This document shows positions 35,855-45,318 of a DNA stretch of 64,000 bases, in pieces (the stretch's first letter is position 1; every line of letters starts with the position of its first letter). The DNA is from Ignavibacteriota bacterium. GTDB lineage: Bacteria; Bacteroidota; Ignavibacteria; Ignavibacteriales; Ignavibacteriaceae. Location of the stretch: contig CP053447.1 of assembly GCA_013285425.1 (NCBI GenBank), forward strand, positions 564,001-628,000, in the 5' to 3' direction. The notes beneath the pieces were generated by a model, which saw only the letters and a program-made list of their open reading frames with translations, was not told the origin of the DNA and did not search any database. Position numbers and translations under genes: made by a program.

Positions 35855-37342
35855 ATGGGTACAGAACCTACATCAATAAAAAATGAACAGAATAAAACAA
35901 TTGTCCGATTAACTATAGAAAAAGGAGAATCACAAAAAAAAGAATACTTTTTTAAAGATACTTTTAGAATAGGCCGGGTTGATACCTGTGCTGTTAAAAT
36001 TGATGATGGTTTGGTAAGCCGTGATCATCTGGAAATATCTTATAAAGAAGGTAAATGGTTTATTGCTGATCTGTTTAGCAGTAATGGAACTTATCTGAAC
36101 GGAAATAAAATTGATCATATTATACTCTCTAATCCAATTAAACTTGAATTGGGAAAAAATGGTCCGATAATTAATCTTGAATTAATTAAAGATACTGAAA
36201 GTAAACCATCATCATCCGGCGCATCCGATACAGATAGTTCTTTACAAAATTATATTCAGCGTTATTTTGAACAGGAAGGTAATAATCCTAATGCCGGCGA
36301 TCATACAAGAATGATTCAGCAGGCATTTAAAGTTGTTCAGAAAAAACAATCGAAAAAATATTGGCTGATAATTGCCGTTGTTGCATTTATGGGATTACTT
36401 GCATCAGCTTATGCAGTTTATCAGCATATAAAAGCTAACGAGCAAAAAGAACTTGCTGAATCTATTTTTTATCAGATGAAAGGGATTGATATTCAGCTTT
36501 CAAAATTATCTTCAGTGGTTGAAAATACAGGTAATACAGAAGTTGAACAGACTATTGAAAAGATGCGCGGGGATTATAACAGGATGGAAAAAATTTATGA
36601 CAAATATGTTGGTGAACTTGATGTGTATGATCTGAGTGAAGAGGACAGGCTGATTCTTAAAATGGCAAGATTATTTGGTGAGTGCGAAATTAATATGCCT
36701 GAAAATTTTGTCGGAGAGGTAAAAACTTTTATCAACAAGTGGAAATCATCTCCAAGATTAAAATCCGCAATAACACGCGCACAGGAAAACAACTATGTCA
36801 GACCGATAATTGAAGCATTTTTAAAACAGAGTTTACCGCCGCAATTTTTTTATCTTGCATTGCAGGAAAGTGATTTTAAGTTTGATATCGTCGGACCGAT
36901 TACACGATACGGATATGCAAAAGGGATGTGGCAATTCATACCGATGACAGCCCGGCAATATGGTTTGGAAACAGGTCCTTTAGTTGAATTAAATCAGTAC
37001 GATCCTTTAGACGACCGTTTTAATGTACCTAAAGCTACAAATGCCGCAGCTAAGTATATTAAGTTTATTTATCAGACCGAAGCGCAGGCTTCAGGTTTAC
37101 TTGTTATTGGTTCATACAATTGGGGCGAAAATAATTTCAGAAGACTTGTCAATGAATTACCCGAAGATCCGAAACAAAGAAATTTTTGGAATTTACTCGT
37201 TAAATACCGTGAAAGAATTCCGGATGAAACGTATAACTATGTTTTCTATATTTTTTCTGCTGCAGTAATCGGTGAAAATCCAAGATTATTCGGATTTGAT
37301 TTTGATAATCCGTTGTTAAGCAGTTTGCAACAGCTCAACTAA
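35855..37342 (+). CDS. FHA - transmembrane - lytic transglycosylase fusion
   Basis: A 495-residue protein. Residues about 18-112 are an FHA domain (FRIGRVDTCAVKI, SRDHLEI, SSNGTYLNGNKI). One membrane helix lies at about 169-190 (WLIIAVVAFMGLLASAYAVY). Residues about 320-450 are an SLT-type lytic transglycosylase with catalytic Glu338 in LALQESDF, followed by the YAKGMWQFIPMTARQYGL motif and the SYNWGENN motif. The topology predicts a cytoplasmic FHA and a periplasmic enzyme that cleaves the glycan strand of peptidoglycan. Encoded beside the kinase and phosphatase, it could open the wall for the T6SS membrane complex in response to Thr phosphorylation. Confidence 0.85.
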   Translation: MGTEPTSIKNEQNKTIVRLTIEKGESQKKEYFFKDTFRIGRVDTCAVKIDDGLVSRDHLEISYKEGKWFIADLFSSNGTYLNGNKIDHIILSNPIKLELGKNGPIINLELIKDTESKPSSSGASDTDSSLQNYIQRYFEQEGNNPNAGDHTRMIQQAFKVVQKKQSKKYWLIIAVVAFMGLLASAYAVYQHIKANEQKELAESIFYQMKGIDIQLSKLSSVVENTGNTEVEQTIEKMRGDYNRMEKIYDKYVGELDVYDLSEEDRLILKMARLFGECEINMPENFVGEVKTFINKWKSSPRLKSAITRAQENNYVRPIIEAFLKQSLPPQFFYLALQESDFKFDIVGPITRYGYAKGMWQFIPMTARQYGLETGPLVELNQYDPLDDRFNVPKATNAAAKYIKFIYQTEAQASGLLVIGSYNWGENNFRRLVNELPEDPKQRNFWNLLVKYRERIPDETYNYVFYIFSAAVIGENPRLFGFDFDNPLLSSLQQLN

Positions 37343-37361
37343 CTCTATAAGGTATAATCTA

Positions 37362-39239
37362 TTGAAAGAAAAGAAGCAGCTTGGTATAAAATATTTCGGA
37401 GCTTCCGATATTGGTCTTGTAAGAACTGAGAATCAGGACAGCTTTGGTAAATTTCCAAAAGATGATTTAAATATGTATCAATCCAAAGGCATTTTGTTTA
37501 TGGTTGCCGATGGAATGGGCGGTCATACCGGCGGCAAAGAAGCAAGCCAGACCGCTGTTGATGTTGTTGGAAACGAGTACTTCTCTTTTGATTCTGAAAT
37601 TATTTCAAGTGCGCTTTTATATTCATTTAAAAAAGCAAATTATAAAATCAATCAAACTTCTCAGGATGCTCTTCAATTCCGTAAAAAAGGTACTACTTGT
37701 TCAGCTCTTGTAATAGAAAATGACCGGGCACATATTGCTCACGTTGGTGATAGTAGAATCTATAAAATATCTGATGATAGTATAGTTCAATTTACAAACG
37801 ATCATACAGAAGTTGGGGAAATGGTACGCAAAAAAATTATTACGGAAGAAGAAGCAAAAAATCATCCTTCAAAATCTATACTGATAAGAGCAATGGGAAT
37901 TGAAACTGATCTTGAAGTAGATTTGATTGAAGATATTTTTATAAGCAGCGGGGACTGTTTCGTTTTATGTTCGGATGGTCTTTCAAAGGTTCTTCCTGAA
38001 GAGATTAAAAAAATAGTATTAAGTAATCCTGAAGAAGAAGCCTGCAAAAAATTAATTTCTCTGGCAAACGACCGCGGCGGAAATGATAATGTTACTGTTC
38101 TGGTAATCAAAATTGTTGATGAACATTCAAATGATAATCAGATAAGACAAACTCCGGCAGTTAAAAAGAAAAATTCATGGTTTTCGATTACTGTTTTATT
38201 ACTGATGGTCATTTTAATTGCAGTTTTTGTTTTAATTTTTCAGAAAGAAATAACTGGTCTTTTTTCTAAAAAGAATATCACTGCCTCTGATAGTAATGAA
38301 ATTAAACAGGAAATTATTCCGCATGATAATCCTGATGCACTTCTGACCGAAGCAAATAACCTGTTATCCGAAGGTAAACTTGATAGTGCAATGGTTCTTT
38401 ATAATTTAATACTTAATCAAAATCCGCTGCACATTGGTGCATTAAACGGCAGAGAGCAGGTTGTGCAGAAATATATTCGGACCGGAAATGATCTTTTAGC
38501 AGTAAACAAAAAAGATGAAGCTTTGTTAAACTTTAAGAAAGCTTTTACTCTTGACCCGAATGATAAAGAGTTAAATAATAAAATTATGGTAATTGAAAAA
38601 TCTTTTAATAAAGATTTATCTAAAGATGATAAGACAACCAGGGTAAATAAAGATCAACAAAAAAAACTTCCCGATGATCAAACAGTAACTAAAGATAACA
38701 ATGGAAAAGAAATAATCTTTGCAGACTTTAATTTAGGTAATTGGGAAAGACCCGGTTTATCCGGAAGCGATTTTAAGGATAAGGGAAGCGGAGTAGTATT
38801 TCTGAAAACAAATAAATCCAAAAAGATTTTTTATAAGCAGGCAATGGAAGATATTGACTTAAATGTTGATGTGTCCTTTGATGATCATTCTAATGAAAAT
38901 GCCGGAGTTATTATTGGATATAACAAGAATGAAAACAATGGAACTGAAAATTACTATCTGTTTACGTTGAATAGTTCACGTAGTTATTCCTTAATTAAAG
39001 TTAATGATGATAAAAAGGAAACAATTGTAACCGGCAAGCAGATTATGGATACAGGTAAAAAGGGATTTCAAATAAAGTTGAAATGTCTTGGTCCCTGGAT
39101 AATGATATATAATGACAATAAACTTTTAGAATCGTATCTTGGCAGCGATTTTATAAAAGGTAAGTTTGGCTTTTTTGCTGACTCAAATGTTGAAGTTGAA
39201 TTCAGCAATCTTGTAATTAATTCAGCATTCGAAAAATAA
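37362..39239 (+). CDS. PP2C-family Ser/Thr phosphatase with membrane helix and periplasmic domain (PppA-like)
   Basis: A 625-residue protein starting at TTG 37362, needed to include the conserved N-terminus (YFGASDIGLVRTENQDSF). PP2C motifs are present: VADGMGGHTGGKEAS, HIAHVGDSRIYKI, LCSDGLSKVL and GGNDNVTVLVI, covering residues 1-250. A membrane helix at about 271-293 follows, then a TPR-like stretch (ALLTEANNLLSEGKLDSAM) and a C-terminal LamG/DUF1080-like beta-sandwich (VDVSFDDHSNENAGVIIGYN ... GKFGFFAD). It should dephosphorylate the FHA proteins and switch the T6SS off. The classical PppA is a short soluble protein, so the outer domain is an extra sensing or binding part. Confidence 0.85.
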   Translation: MKEKKQLGIKYFGASDIGLVRTENQDSFGKFPKDDLNMYQSKGILFMVADGMGGHTGGKEASQTAVDVVGNEYFSFDSEIISSALLYSFKKANYKINQTSQDALQFRKKGTTCSALVIENDRAHIAHVGDSRIYKISDDSIVQFTNDHTEVGEMVRKKIITEEEAKNHPSKSILIRAMGIETDLEVDLIEDIFISSGDCFVLCSDGLSKVLPEEIKKIVLSNPEEEACKKLISLANDRGGNDNVTVLVIKIVDEHSNDNQIRQTPAVKKKNSWFSITVLLLMVILIAVFVLIFQKEITGLFSKKNITASDSNEIKQEIIPHDNPDALLTEANNLLSEGKLDSAMVLYNLILNQNPLHIGALNGREQVVQKYIRTGNDLLAVNKKDEALLNFKKAFTLDPNDKELNNKIMVIEKSFNKDLSKDDKTTRVNKDQQKKLPDDQTVTKDNNGKEIIFADFNLGNWERPGLSGSDFKDKGSGVVFLKTNKSKKIFYKQAMEDIDLNVDVSFDDHSNENAGVIIGYNKNENNGTENYYLFTLNSSRSYSLIKVNDDKKETIVTGKQIMDTGKKGFQIKLKCLGPWIMIYNDNKLLESYLGSDFIKGKFGFFADSNVEVEFSNLVINSAFEK

Positions 39240-39270
39240 CAAATATAGAATTATACTCCCGGTATTGTAA

Positions 39271-41637
39271 ATGGATTCATTAATTGGTAAAACTGTCGAT
39301 AGTTATCGCATCCTTGAAGTGATTGGAAGAGGAGGTATGGGTGTTGTATTCAAAGCACTCGATACTAATCTGGAAAAAGTTGTTGCGTTGAAAATGATTG
39401 ATCCTTTTCTCGCGAGAGATGAGAACTTTGTCAGAAGATTTAAGACAGAAGCAAAAGCATTAGCGAAGCTTGAAAACCCAAACATAGTTGGTGTTTATGC
39501 TTTAAGAGAAACTGATGCAGGTTTCTTTATGGTGATGGAATATGTTGAGTCTGTTCCATTATCCCAATACCTTCAGGAAAATGGTCCGTTCAATATTTCT
39601 GATGCAGTATCAATAACAAAGCAGCTTCTTAATGCTATTGGTCATGCTCACAAAGTCGGTGTAATTCATCGTGATATTAAACCAAGTAATATTCTTTTGT
39701 CTGATAAGAACAAAATAAAAGTAACTGACTTTGGTCTGGCAAAAGTAGTTGAACAAAAAGGTCCTGCAAGTACCGTTACTCAGGCAAGAGCAGGAACCTT
39801 ATATTATATGTCGCCTGAGCAGGTTAAAGGATTAAAGAATGTTGATCTGCGAAGTGATTTGTATTCTTTAGGTATGACTGTTTATGAAATGATTGCCGGT
39901 AGGGTACCGTTTGATAAAACTGATTCTGATTTTACTATTCAGAAGATTATTGTTGATGGAGAAATTCCTTCACCAGTAAAATTTAATGCCGGTATTCCGA
40001 AAAAATTTACAAAAATTATTTCCAGATCAATCAACAAAGATCCTGATAAGCGGTATCAAACTGCTGATGAAATGCTTGAAGATATATACAGTTTTGAAAG
40101 AGAATATCATCCTGAAAAAAGTAAAGGCAAAGCTCAGGATACAACAATTATTGAACGTGTAGTAAAAGAGCCAACTGTTAAACAAAGCAGCAAATTTGAT
40201 TTTAAGAAACCTGCAATTCTATTTCCGTCTGTAGCAGCTATAGTGTTGTTGGCTGTATTGTTATTTTTATTCCTGCCGGGCGGCAGCTCAACAGATGATA
40301 CTTATTTATCAATTACTTCTAATCCGTCTGATGCTGATATAATGCTTAATCAAAAATCAATTGGAGTTTCGCCTATTAAGGATTTTAAATTAGAATCTGC
40401 CGGTGAAATATCATTATCTGTAGCCAAGGATGGATTTATATCTGTTGATACAACCATTGTTATTGAAGCTGGCAGGAATGAAAATATTTCATTTAACTTA
40501 AATCCGGTTCAAAAGGAGAGAATTAGTATTACAACTAATCCTTCGGGAGCTAAATTATTTGTTGATGGAAATCCGGTAAATAATTCACCTATAGAAAATT
40601 ATTCTATTACTTCAGGCAGACACAATATAAGAGTTGAAAAAGCAGGCTTTAATACTTTAGATACCGAAATTGATGTTCGGAAGGAAAGCTCAAAACAGTT
40701 TAATTTTACTCTTACAAAGGATCCTGATTTCAAAGGTTTTGGAATTTTAAAGATAGATAGCAACCCGCCTGGTGCCACAGTATTTTTAAATGGCGAAGCG
40801 GTAGGAAAAACTCCTTTTCTGAATAATGAGCAGCCAGTTGCTGATTACAATTTAGTATTAAGGCAGGATGGTTTTACTGATTATACAGAATCATTTAAGA
40901 TACTACTAAATAAAACCAAGACTATTAATAAAAAATTATCTTCTACTGCCGAAACATCAGCAGAACAGTTTGGCAGATTAAAAATTACCTCAAAACCTTC
41001 TGAAGCATCGGTTTATTTGGATGGAGCATTTGTTGGTTCTACACCTTTTAATAATTCAAAAACAATTGCTGGTAAACATAAATTAGTAATAAAGAAAAAA
41101 GGTTTTGCAGATTATAGTGAAACAATTGAAGTAGAGGTTAATAAGACAACTACATTTTCAGCAGAATTGATTTCTTCTTCAGGTACGCTGGGTAAGGTTG
41201 AAATCTTAGTTCGCCCTTATGGAAGTATTTATATCAATGATGAGCTAAAAGCACAGGATACTAATTCGCCTTTTAACACTGAATTACCAGCAGGCAGATA
41301 CAGAATTAAATTAACTCATCCTACTTTAGGCTCAACACCGACAATGACTATTAATGTAACTGGCGGCAGCCAGAAATTTGTCTATGATTTAAGCAGGATA
41401 GCGAAGCTTACTTTAATTTCTAATCCGCCGTATTGTGAAATATTTATAAATGGTAGTTCAACCGGAAAATATACTCCGGTTCAGCTTCAGCTTAAACCCG
41501 GCACTTACAAAATTGTTCTCAAAAAAGATGGATACATAAATTCAAAAGAAGAAAAATATGAGGTGCCATATAGTATTTATGAGGCAGCAAATGATCGTGA
41601 AGACAGAAAAGAATTTGAATTAACTAAATCAAAGTAA
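39271..41637 (+). CDS. Transmembrane Ser/Thr protein kinase with six PEGA repeats (PpkA-like)
   Basis: A 788-residue protein. Hanks-type kinase domain at residues about 12-275: G-loop GRGGMGVVF (19-27), Lys41, HRDIKPSN (133-140) with catalytic Asp135, DFG (153-155), Thr-containing activation segment and GTLYYMSPEQ. One membrane helix at about 314-335 follows. Then come six PEGA repeats (e.g. ITSNPSDADIMLNQKSIG; ITTNPSGAKLFVDG; IDSNPPGATVFLNGEAVG; ITSKPSEASVYLDGAFVG, a diverged fifth and LISNPPYCEIFINGSSTG), predicted periplasmic. Together with the PP2C and FHA genes it forms a Thr-phosphorylation switch for the T6SS. PEGA repeats probably bind envelope polymers and provide the signal. Confidence 0.88.
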   Translation: MDSLIGKTVDSYRILEVIGRGGMGVVFKALDTNLEKVVALKMIDPFLARDENFVRRFKTEAKALAKLENPNIVGVYALRETDAGFFMVMEYVESVPLSQYLQENGPFNISDAVSITKQLLNAIGHAHKVGVIHRDIKPSNILLSDKNKIKVTDFGLAKVVEQKGPASTVTQARAGTLYYMSPEQVKGLKNVDLRSDLYSLGMTVYEMIAGRVPFDKTDSDFTIQKIIVDGEIPSPVKFNAGIPKKFTKIISRSINKDPDKRYQTADEMLEDIYSFEREYHPEKSKGKAQDTTIIERVVKEPTVKQSSKFDFKKPAILFPSVAAIVLLAVLLFLFLPGGSSTDDTYLSITSNPSDADIMLNQKSIGVSPIKDFKLESAGEISLSVAKDGFISVDTTIVIEAGRNENISFNLNPVQKERISITTNPSGAKLFVDGNPVNNSPIENYSITSGRHNIRVEKAGFNTLDTEIDVRKESSKQFNFTLTKDPDFKGFGILKIDSNPPGATVFLNGEAVGKTPFLNNEQPVADYNLVLRQDGFTDYTESFKILLNKTKTINKKLSSTAETSAEQFGRLKITSKPSEASVYLDGAFVGSTPFNNSKTIAGKHKLVIKKKGFADYSETIEVEVNKTTTFSAELISSSGTLGKVEILVRPYGSIYINDELKAQDTNSPFNTELPAGRYRIKLTHPTLGSTPTMTINVTGGSQKFVYDLSRIAKLTLISNPPYCEIFINGSSTGKYTPVQLQLKPGTYKIVLKKDGYINSKEEKYEVPYSIYEAANDREDRKEFELTKSK

Positions 41638-41712
41638 GTTCAATCTTTAAATAAATTTAGAAAATAAATTGATTAATTAAAGGTTTTAAATATTATTTCT
41701 AAGGAGGTTCAA

Positions 41713-42522
41713 ATGAAAAAAATGATTAACAGCATAACGCTGATTGCAGCAATTTTAATTATTGCTCCGATTCTGACGTTTAATGCTGATTCAATTAAAT
41801 TAAATGTTCTTTGGGCACAAACTCAAGATCAATGTACTGAACAACTTGATAAAGCTGAAGAAGAGTATCAAGCTGGTAAATGGACAGAAGCAATTGCACT
41901 TATTGAACAATGTTTAAAGAAAGAGAATGTAGGAGAACTTGAGAAAGGCAGAGCTTACAGGATCTTAGGTTTGGTTTATATTGCAATTCAGTTGGAAAAA
42001 GAAGCAAACGATGCAGTGAAGAATCTTTTAATAATGGTTCCTAATTATAAAGTTGATCCGGTAAAAGATCCGCCTTCACTGCAAAAAATAATTGATAATA
42101 TGGCGCTTACATTAAATCCTAAAATTTCAGGTATTTCCCCCAATACTGTTGATCAAGGTGAAAAGGGAATTAAGTTAAAAGTAACAGGTTCTAATTTTGC
42201 GTATGGCTCTGTTGTAAAATTCAATGGAGTTTCCAAATCAACTACTTATGTTAGTTCCACAGAGCTTACTGCTGATGTTCTTACAAGTGATCTGGCAAAA
42301 ACCGGAGAATATGATGTTACTGTTTATAGCCCAATAATGGGTGGTAAAACTTCCGAAGCTGAAAAATTTACTGTCCAGAAAGCCTCTTCATTTCCCTGGA
42401 CCTGGATAGCTGTAGGAGGCGGTGTTGTAGCGGCTGCTGTAGTTGCAGTTCTTACTTTGGGCAAAAAAGATGAATCAACCACATCACAGACAAAATTAGC
42501 TGATCCGCCTACAAGACCTTGA
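41713..42522 (+). CDS. Exported TPR-like and IPT/TIG domain protein
   Basis: A 269-residue protein with a strong ribosome site (AAGGAGG) before ATG 41713. An N-terminal signal peptide or anchor (ITLIAAILIIAPILTFNADS) is followed by a TPR-like helical region (AEEEYQAGKWTEAIALIEQC at about 50-70). An IPT/TIG Ig-like domain follows (GISPNTVDQGEKGIKLKVTG, SNFAYGSVVKFNG, about 138-222), then a C-terminal membrane helix (WIAVGGGVVAAAVVAVLTLG, about 233-253) and a short tail. It is probably periplasmic and tethered at the C-terminus. Its place after the PEGA kinase suggests an envelope-side partner of that signalling system. No enzyme motif is seen. Confidence 0.65.
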   Translation: MKKMINSITLIAAILIIAPILTFNADSIKLNVLWAQTQDQCTEQLDKAEEEYQAGKWTEAIALIEQCLKKENVGELEKGRAYRILGLVYIAIQLEKEANDAVKNLLIMVPNYKVDPVKDPPSLQKIIDNMALTLNPKISGISPNTVDQGEKGIKLKVTGSNFAYGSVVKFNGVSKSTTYVSSTELTADVLTSDLAKTGEYDVTVYSPIMGGKTSEAEKFTVQKASSFPWTWIAVGGGVVAAAVVAVLTLGKKDESTTSQTKLADPPTRP

Positions 42523-42581
42523 TATTTTAAATATTTAATTAATTAGTTAAACTGATTATAAAATTAGAGACGAGATTGAAA

Positions 42582-45086
42582 ATGAAATATATAACTAACC
42601 TTTTAATAATTATTTTGTTTTTCTCTGTGCAAATATTTTCACAAGAGAAAAACACCTACCGGGATAGCGGTGACAATGCTTTGGAAAAATTTATTGAAAT
42701 ACTAAAGCATACTCTTGCAGATTATAATGAAAATCAACAAGTTAATTCATCAAGCAGTACCGAAAGATTACAAGCGAATTTGGATTTCTTAAATTCCCTG
42801 AATAGCAATTCACTTTATAAACCTATGGTTGAAAAAAGATTTTTGCAAACTGAGCGAACTTATCAAGACTGGGATGGAGTTGCCTGGGCTAATGTTACCA
42901 AATATATGTATTCTTATGATAGCAGGGATAATAACACTCAATATACTTATCAAAGTTGGAATGTTTCGGTATGGGATAATATTTCCAGATATTCATATAT
43001 ATATGATCAGAAAGATAATCAAATCGAAATGATCTATCAGACTTGGAATGGAAGTACCTGGGTTAATAATTCTAAATACCTCAGCACCTATGATCAAAAT
43101 AATAATAGAACCGAGCAAACTTATCAAAACTGGAATGGTTCTGCCTGGATAAATAGCAGCAGAAGTGTCTATACATTTAACTTATTTAATAAAACAACAA
43201 AAACTGTTTTTCAAATCTGGAACGGTTCAGCCTGGGATAATAGCCAACAAAATATATATACCTTTGATAATAACAGGAATCAGATTGAAGATTTATTTCA
43301 AACCTGGAACGGAACAGCCTGGGATAACTATTACAAATTCACTAGTACGTTTAATCAAAATAACAAAATGACAGAGCAGGTTTATACTACTTGGTCAGGT
43401 TCTGCGTGGGTGAACAATTCAAAAAATTCATATACTTATGATATAAATAATAATCAAATAGAGTATCTAAGTCAGACCTGGAACTCAACAGCTTGGGAAA
43501 ATGATTTTAAGACATCCTACACTTTTAATGCACATAATGATATAACAGGATTGATTTCTCAAGACTGGGTTGCAGGAGCGTGGGTTAACCTAAATAAATA
43601 CACTGTAACCTATAGTTCAAGCTTTAAGTTTACAGAGATATTAATTCAATCCTGGGACGTTTCAACCTGGAGAAATACTCAAAAAAGTTCTTATACATAC
43701 GACTCAAACGATAATCTAACAGAACAGACAAGTCAAAATTGGAATGGTAGTACCTGGATAAATTCAAGCAGATCATTATCTACTTACAGTGCCGGACATT
43801 ATGCAACCACAATAACACTTAATACAAGTTATACGTTTGGTGATGCTACTCAGACTTCAAGTTATAAAATGATCGGCTTACCGGGTGCAAATAGCATTCC
43901 GATTAATAGTATTTTAAGTGGTACAGCGGGCGTAAATGGAGACTGGCGTGCCTTCTGGGATCCAGGCTCCGGTGCTTTTACAGAATTTGATGGCAGTGCT
44001 GTTTTTAATTTTGAACCAGGCAGGGCTTTTTGGGTAATAAGTAAAAACTCTATAACCGTTAATCAAAGCGTTAATTCTGTTATAGTTAGAGATAATAATT
44101 TTTATGATATTCCTGTTCATAGTGAATGGAACTTGATCTCAAATCCGTTTGATAAAAATATTTCCTGGCTTGCAGTCCAGAATTATAATGCAATTACACA
44201 GCCAATTCATTTCTTTCAGAATGGCAGTTACACAAATCCGGATTCATTTGAACCTTATAAGGGATATTATTTCTTTAACAATACAGGATTACCCGTGCTT
44301 AAAATACCTTATGGAACAACATCAATCTTACCAAAACAAAACTCTGTAAACAGCAGTGAGATAGAGATAAATCTTACAAATAATTCAGAAGTTAGAGCAT
44401 CTGTTAATATTGGAATTTCTGAACAGGCTAACGAGGGTGTTGATATGATGGATGTTTTTGCACCGCCTTCACAGTTCTGCGATGTAAATATAAATCTGGT
44501 CAACAATAAACTTGAGACTAACTATAAATTTCTGCAAAAAGATTACAGACCAATTATTGATGACGGACAGGAGTTTGAGTTTAATGTTAAGAATTTATCA
44601 GACCAATCTGTAAGTATGAATGTAACCGGAACTGAAAATTTTGCTGACAAGGAAGTTTATTTATTGGATAAAAGCCTTTCCAAACTTTATAATCTGAAAA
44701 CCTCTGAATCATTTACGATAAGAAAAAATACTGGATCAAAAAATTTCAGTATTCTGATAGGTTCAAGTGAATATATACTACAAAAACAAACAGGAATGAT
44801 ACCAACTGAATTTAGTTTATCACAGAATTATCCTAATCCCTTTAATCCAAGTACAATGATCAGGTTTGCATTACCTAAACAAAGTAATGTTACTCTAAAA
44901 ATATTTAACCTTCTTGGTCAATTGGTTTCAGAGGTATTGGATAATAAAGTCTTTGAAGCAGGTTATCATGAAATAGAATTTGATGGAAGACAATTAGCAT
45001 CTGGAGTATATTTATATATGATTGAGGCTAATTCTGCCGGAGGAAAACAATATATTCAAACTAAAAAAATGCTGCTGATGAAATAA
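42582..45086 (+). CDS. Secreted 29-residue-repeat protein with T9SS sorting domain
   Basis: ATG 42582 is preferred over the in-frame TTG at 42576 and gives a signal peptide (MKYITNLLIIILFFSVQIFS). After a spacer come eleven tandem 29-residue repeats of the form YQxWNGSxWxNxxxxxYTYDxNxNxxE, rich in Trp, Tyr and Asn. A beta-rich middle region follows (NSIPINSILSGTAGVNGDWR; EWNLISNPFDKNISW). The last 85 residues are a T9SS type A sorting domain (LSQNYPNPFNPSTMIRF ... KKMLLMK). It should be exposed at the cell surface. It is the last gene before the T6SS operon terminator although it depends on another secretion system. Function unknown; surface adhesion is a reasonable guess from the repeat type. 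Confidence 0.8.
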   Translation: MKYITNLLIIILFFSVQIFSQEKNTYRDSGDNALEKFIEILKHTLADYNENQQVNSSSSTERLQANLDFLNSLNSNSLYKPMVEKRFLQTERTYQDWDGVAWANVTKYMYSYDSRDNNTQYTYQSWNVSVWDNISRYSYIYDQKDNQIEMIYQTWNGSTWVNNSKYLSTYDQNNNRTEQTYQNWNGSAWINSSRSVYTFNLFNKTTKTVFQIWNGSAWDNSQQNIYTFDNNRNQIEDLFQTWNGTAWDNYYKFTSTFNQNNKMTEQVYTTWSGSAWVNNSKNSYTYDINNNQIEYLSQTWNSTAWENDFKTSYTFNAHNDITGLISQDWVAGAWVNLNKYTVTYSSSFKFTEILIQSWDVSTWRNTQKSSYTYDSNDNLTEQTSQNWNGSTWINSSRSLSTYSAGHYATTITLNTSYTFGDATQTSSYKMIGLPGANSIPINSILSGTAGVNGDWRAFWDPGSGAFTEFDGSAVFNFEPGRAFWVISKNSITVNQSVNSVIVRDNNFYDIPVHSEWNLISNPFDKNISWLAVQNYNAITQPIHFFQNGSYTNPDSFEPYKGYYFFNNTGLPVLKIPYGTTSILPKQNSVNSSEIEINLTNNSEVRASVNIGISEQANEGVDMMDVFAPPSQFCDVNINLVNNKLETNYKFLQKDYRPIIDDGQEFEFNVKNLSDQSVSMNVTGTENFADKEVYLLDKSLSKLYNLKTSESFTIRKNTGSKNFSILIGSSEYILQKQTGMIPTEFSLSQNYPNPFNPSTMIRFALPKQSNVTLKIFNLLGQLVSEVLDNKVFEAGYHEIEFDGRQLASGVYLYMIEANSAGGKQYIQTKKMLLMK
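42852..43808 (+). repeat. Eleven tandem 87-bp coding repeats
   Basis: Eleven consecutive 87-bp units each encode a 29-residue repeat (consensus core Q-x-W-N-G-S-x-W). The units keep exact length with no indels. Sequence divergence between copies is substantial at both ends of the array, and the central copies are most alike around WNGSAW. Confidence 0.8.
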
Positions 45087-45116
45087 CCCTTAGAAAATCA
45101 TCATTTATCTTTTTTA

Positions 45117-45144
45117 CCCTGACAAGTTATTGTCAGGGTTTTTT
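45117..45144 (+). terminator. Intrinsic terminator closing the T6SS operon
   Basis: CCCTGACAA (45117-45125), loop GTTA, TTGTCAGGG (45130-45138), then TTTTTT. The stem is a perfect 9 base pairs. It lies 30 bases after the stop of the T9SS repeat protein. No equally strong terminator was seen between 5538 and this point. Confidence 0.92.
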
Positions 45145-45318
45145 ATTTTAAATTGTTAAACTGATAAAGATCTTTTACCAAAATCTTTATTTGAACAACG
45201 GCTTCCAAAAAAATATTATTTTAAAAATAACTTTTTTAATTATATTCACTTTCAAATAGAATTATTTTATATCAAAACTCTTTTGAAATAATTGGATACG
45301 TTTAACTTTAAATCCAAT

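Noticed and set aside
42852-43808. Possible CRISPR array from regular 87-bp spacing
   Set aside because: The units are in-frame coding repeats in a secreted protein, with divergence throughout and no repeat-spacer alternation.
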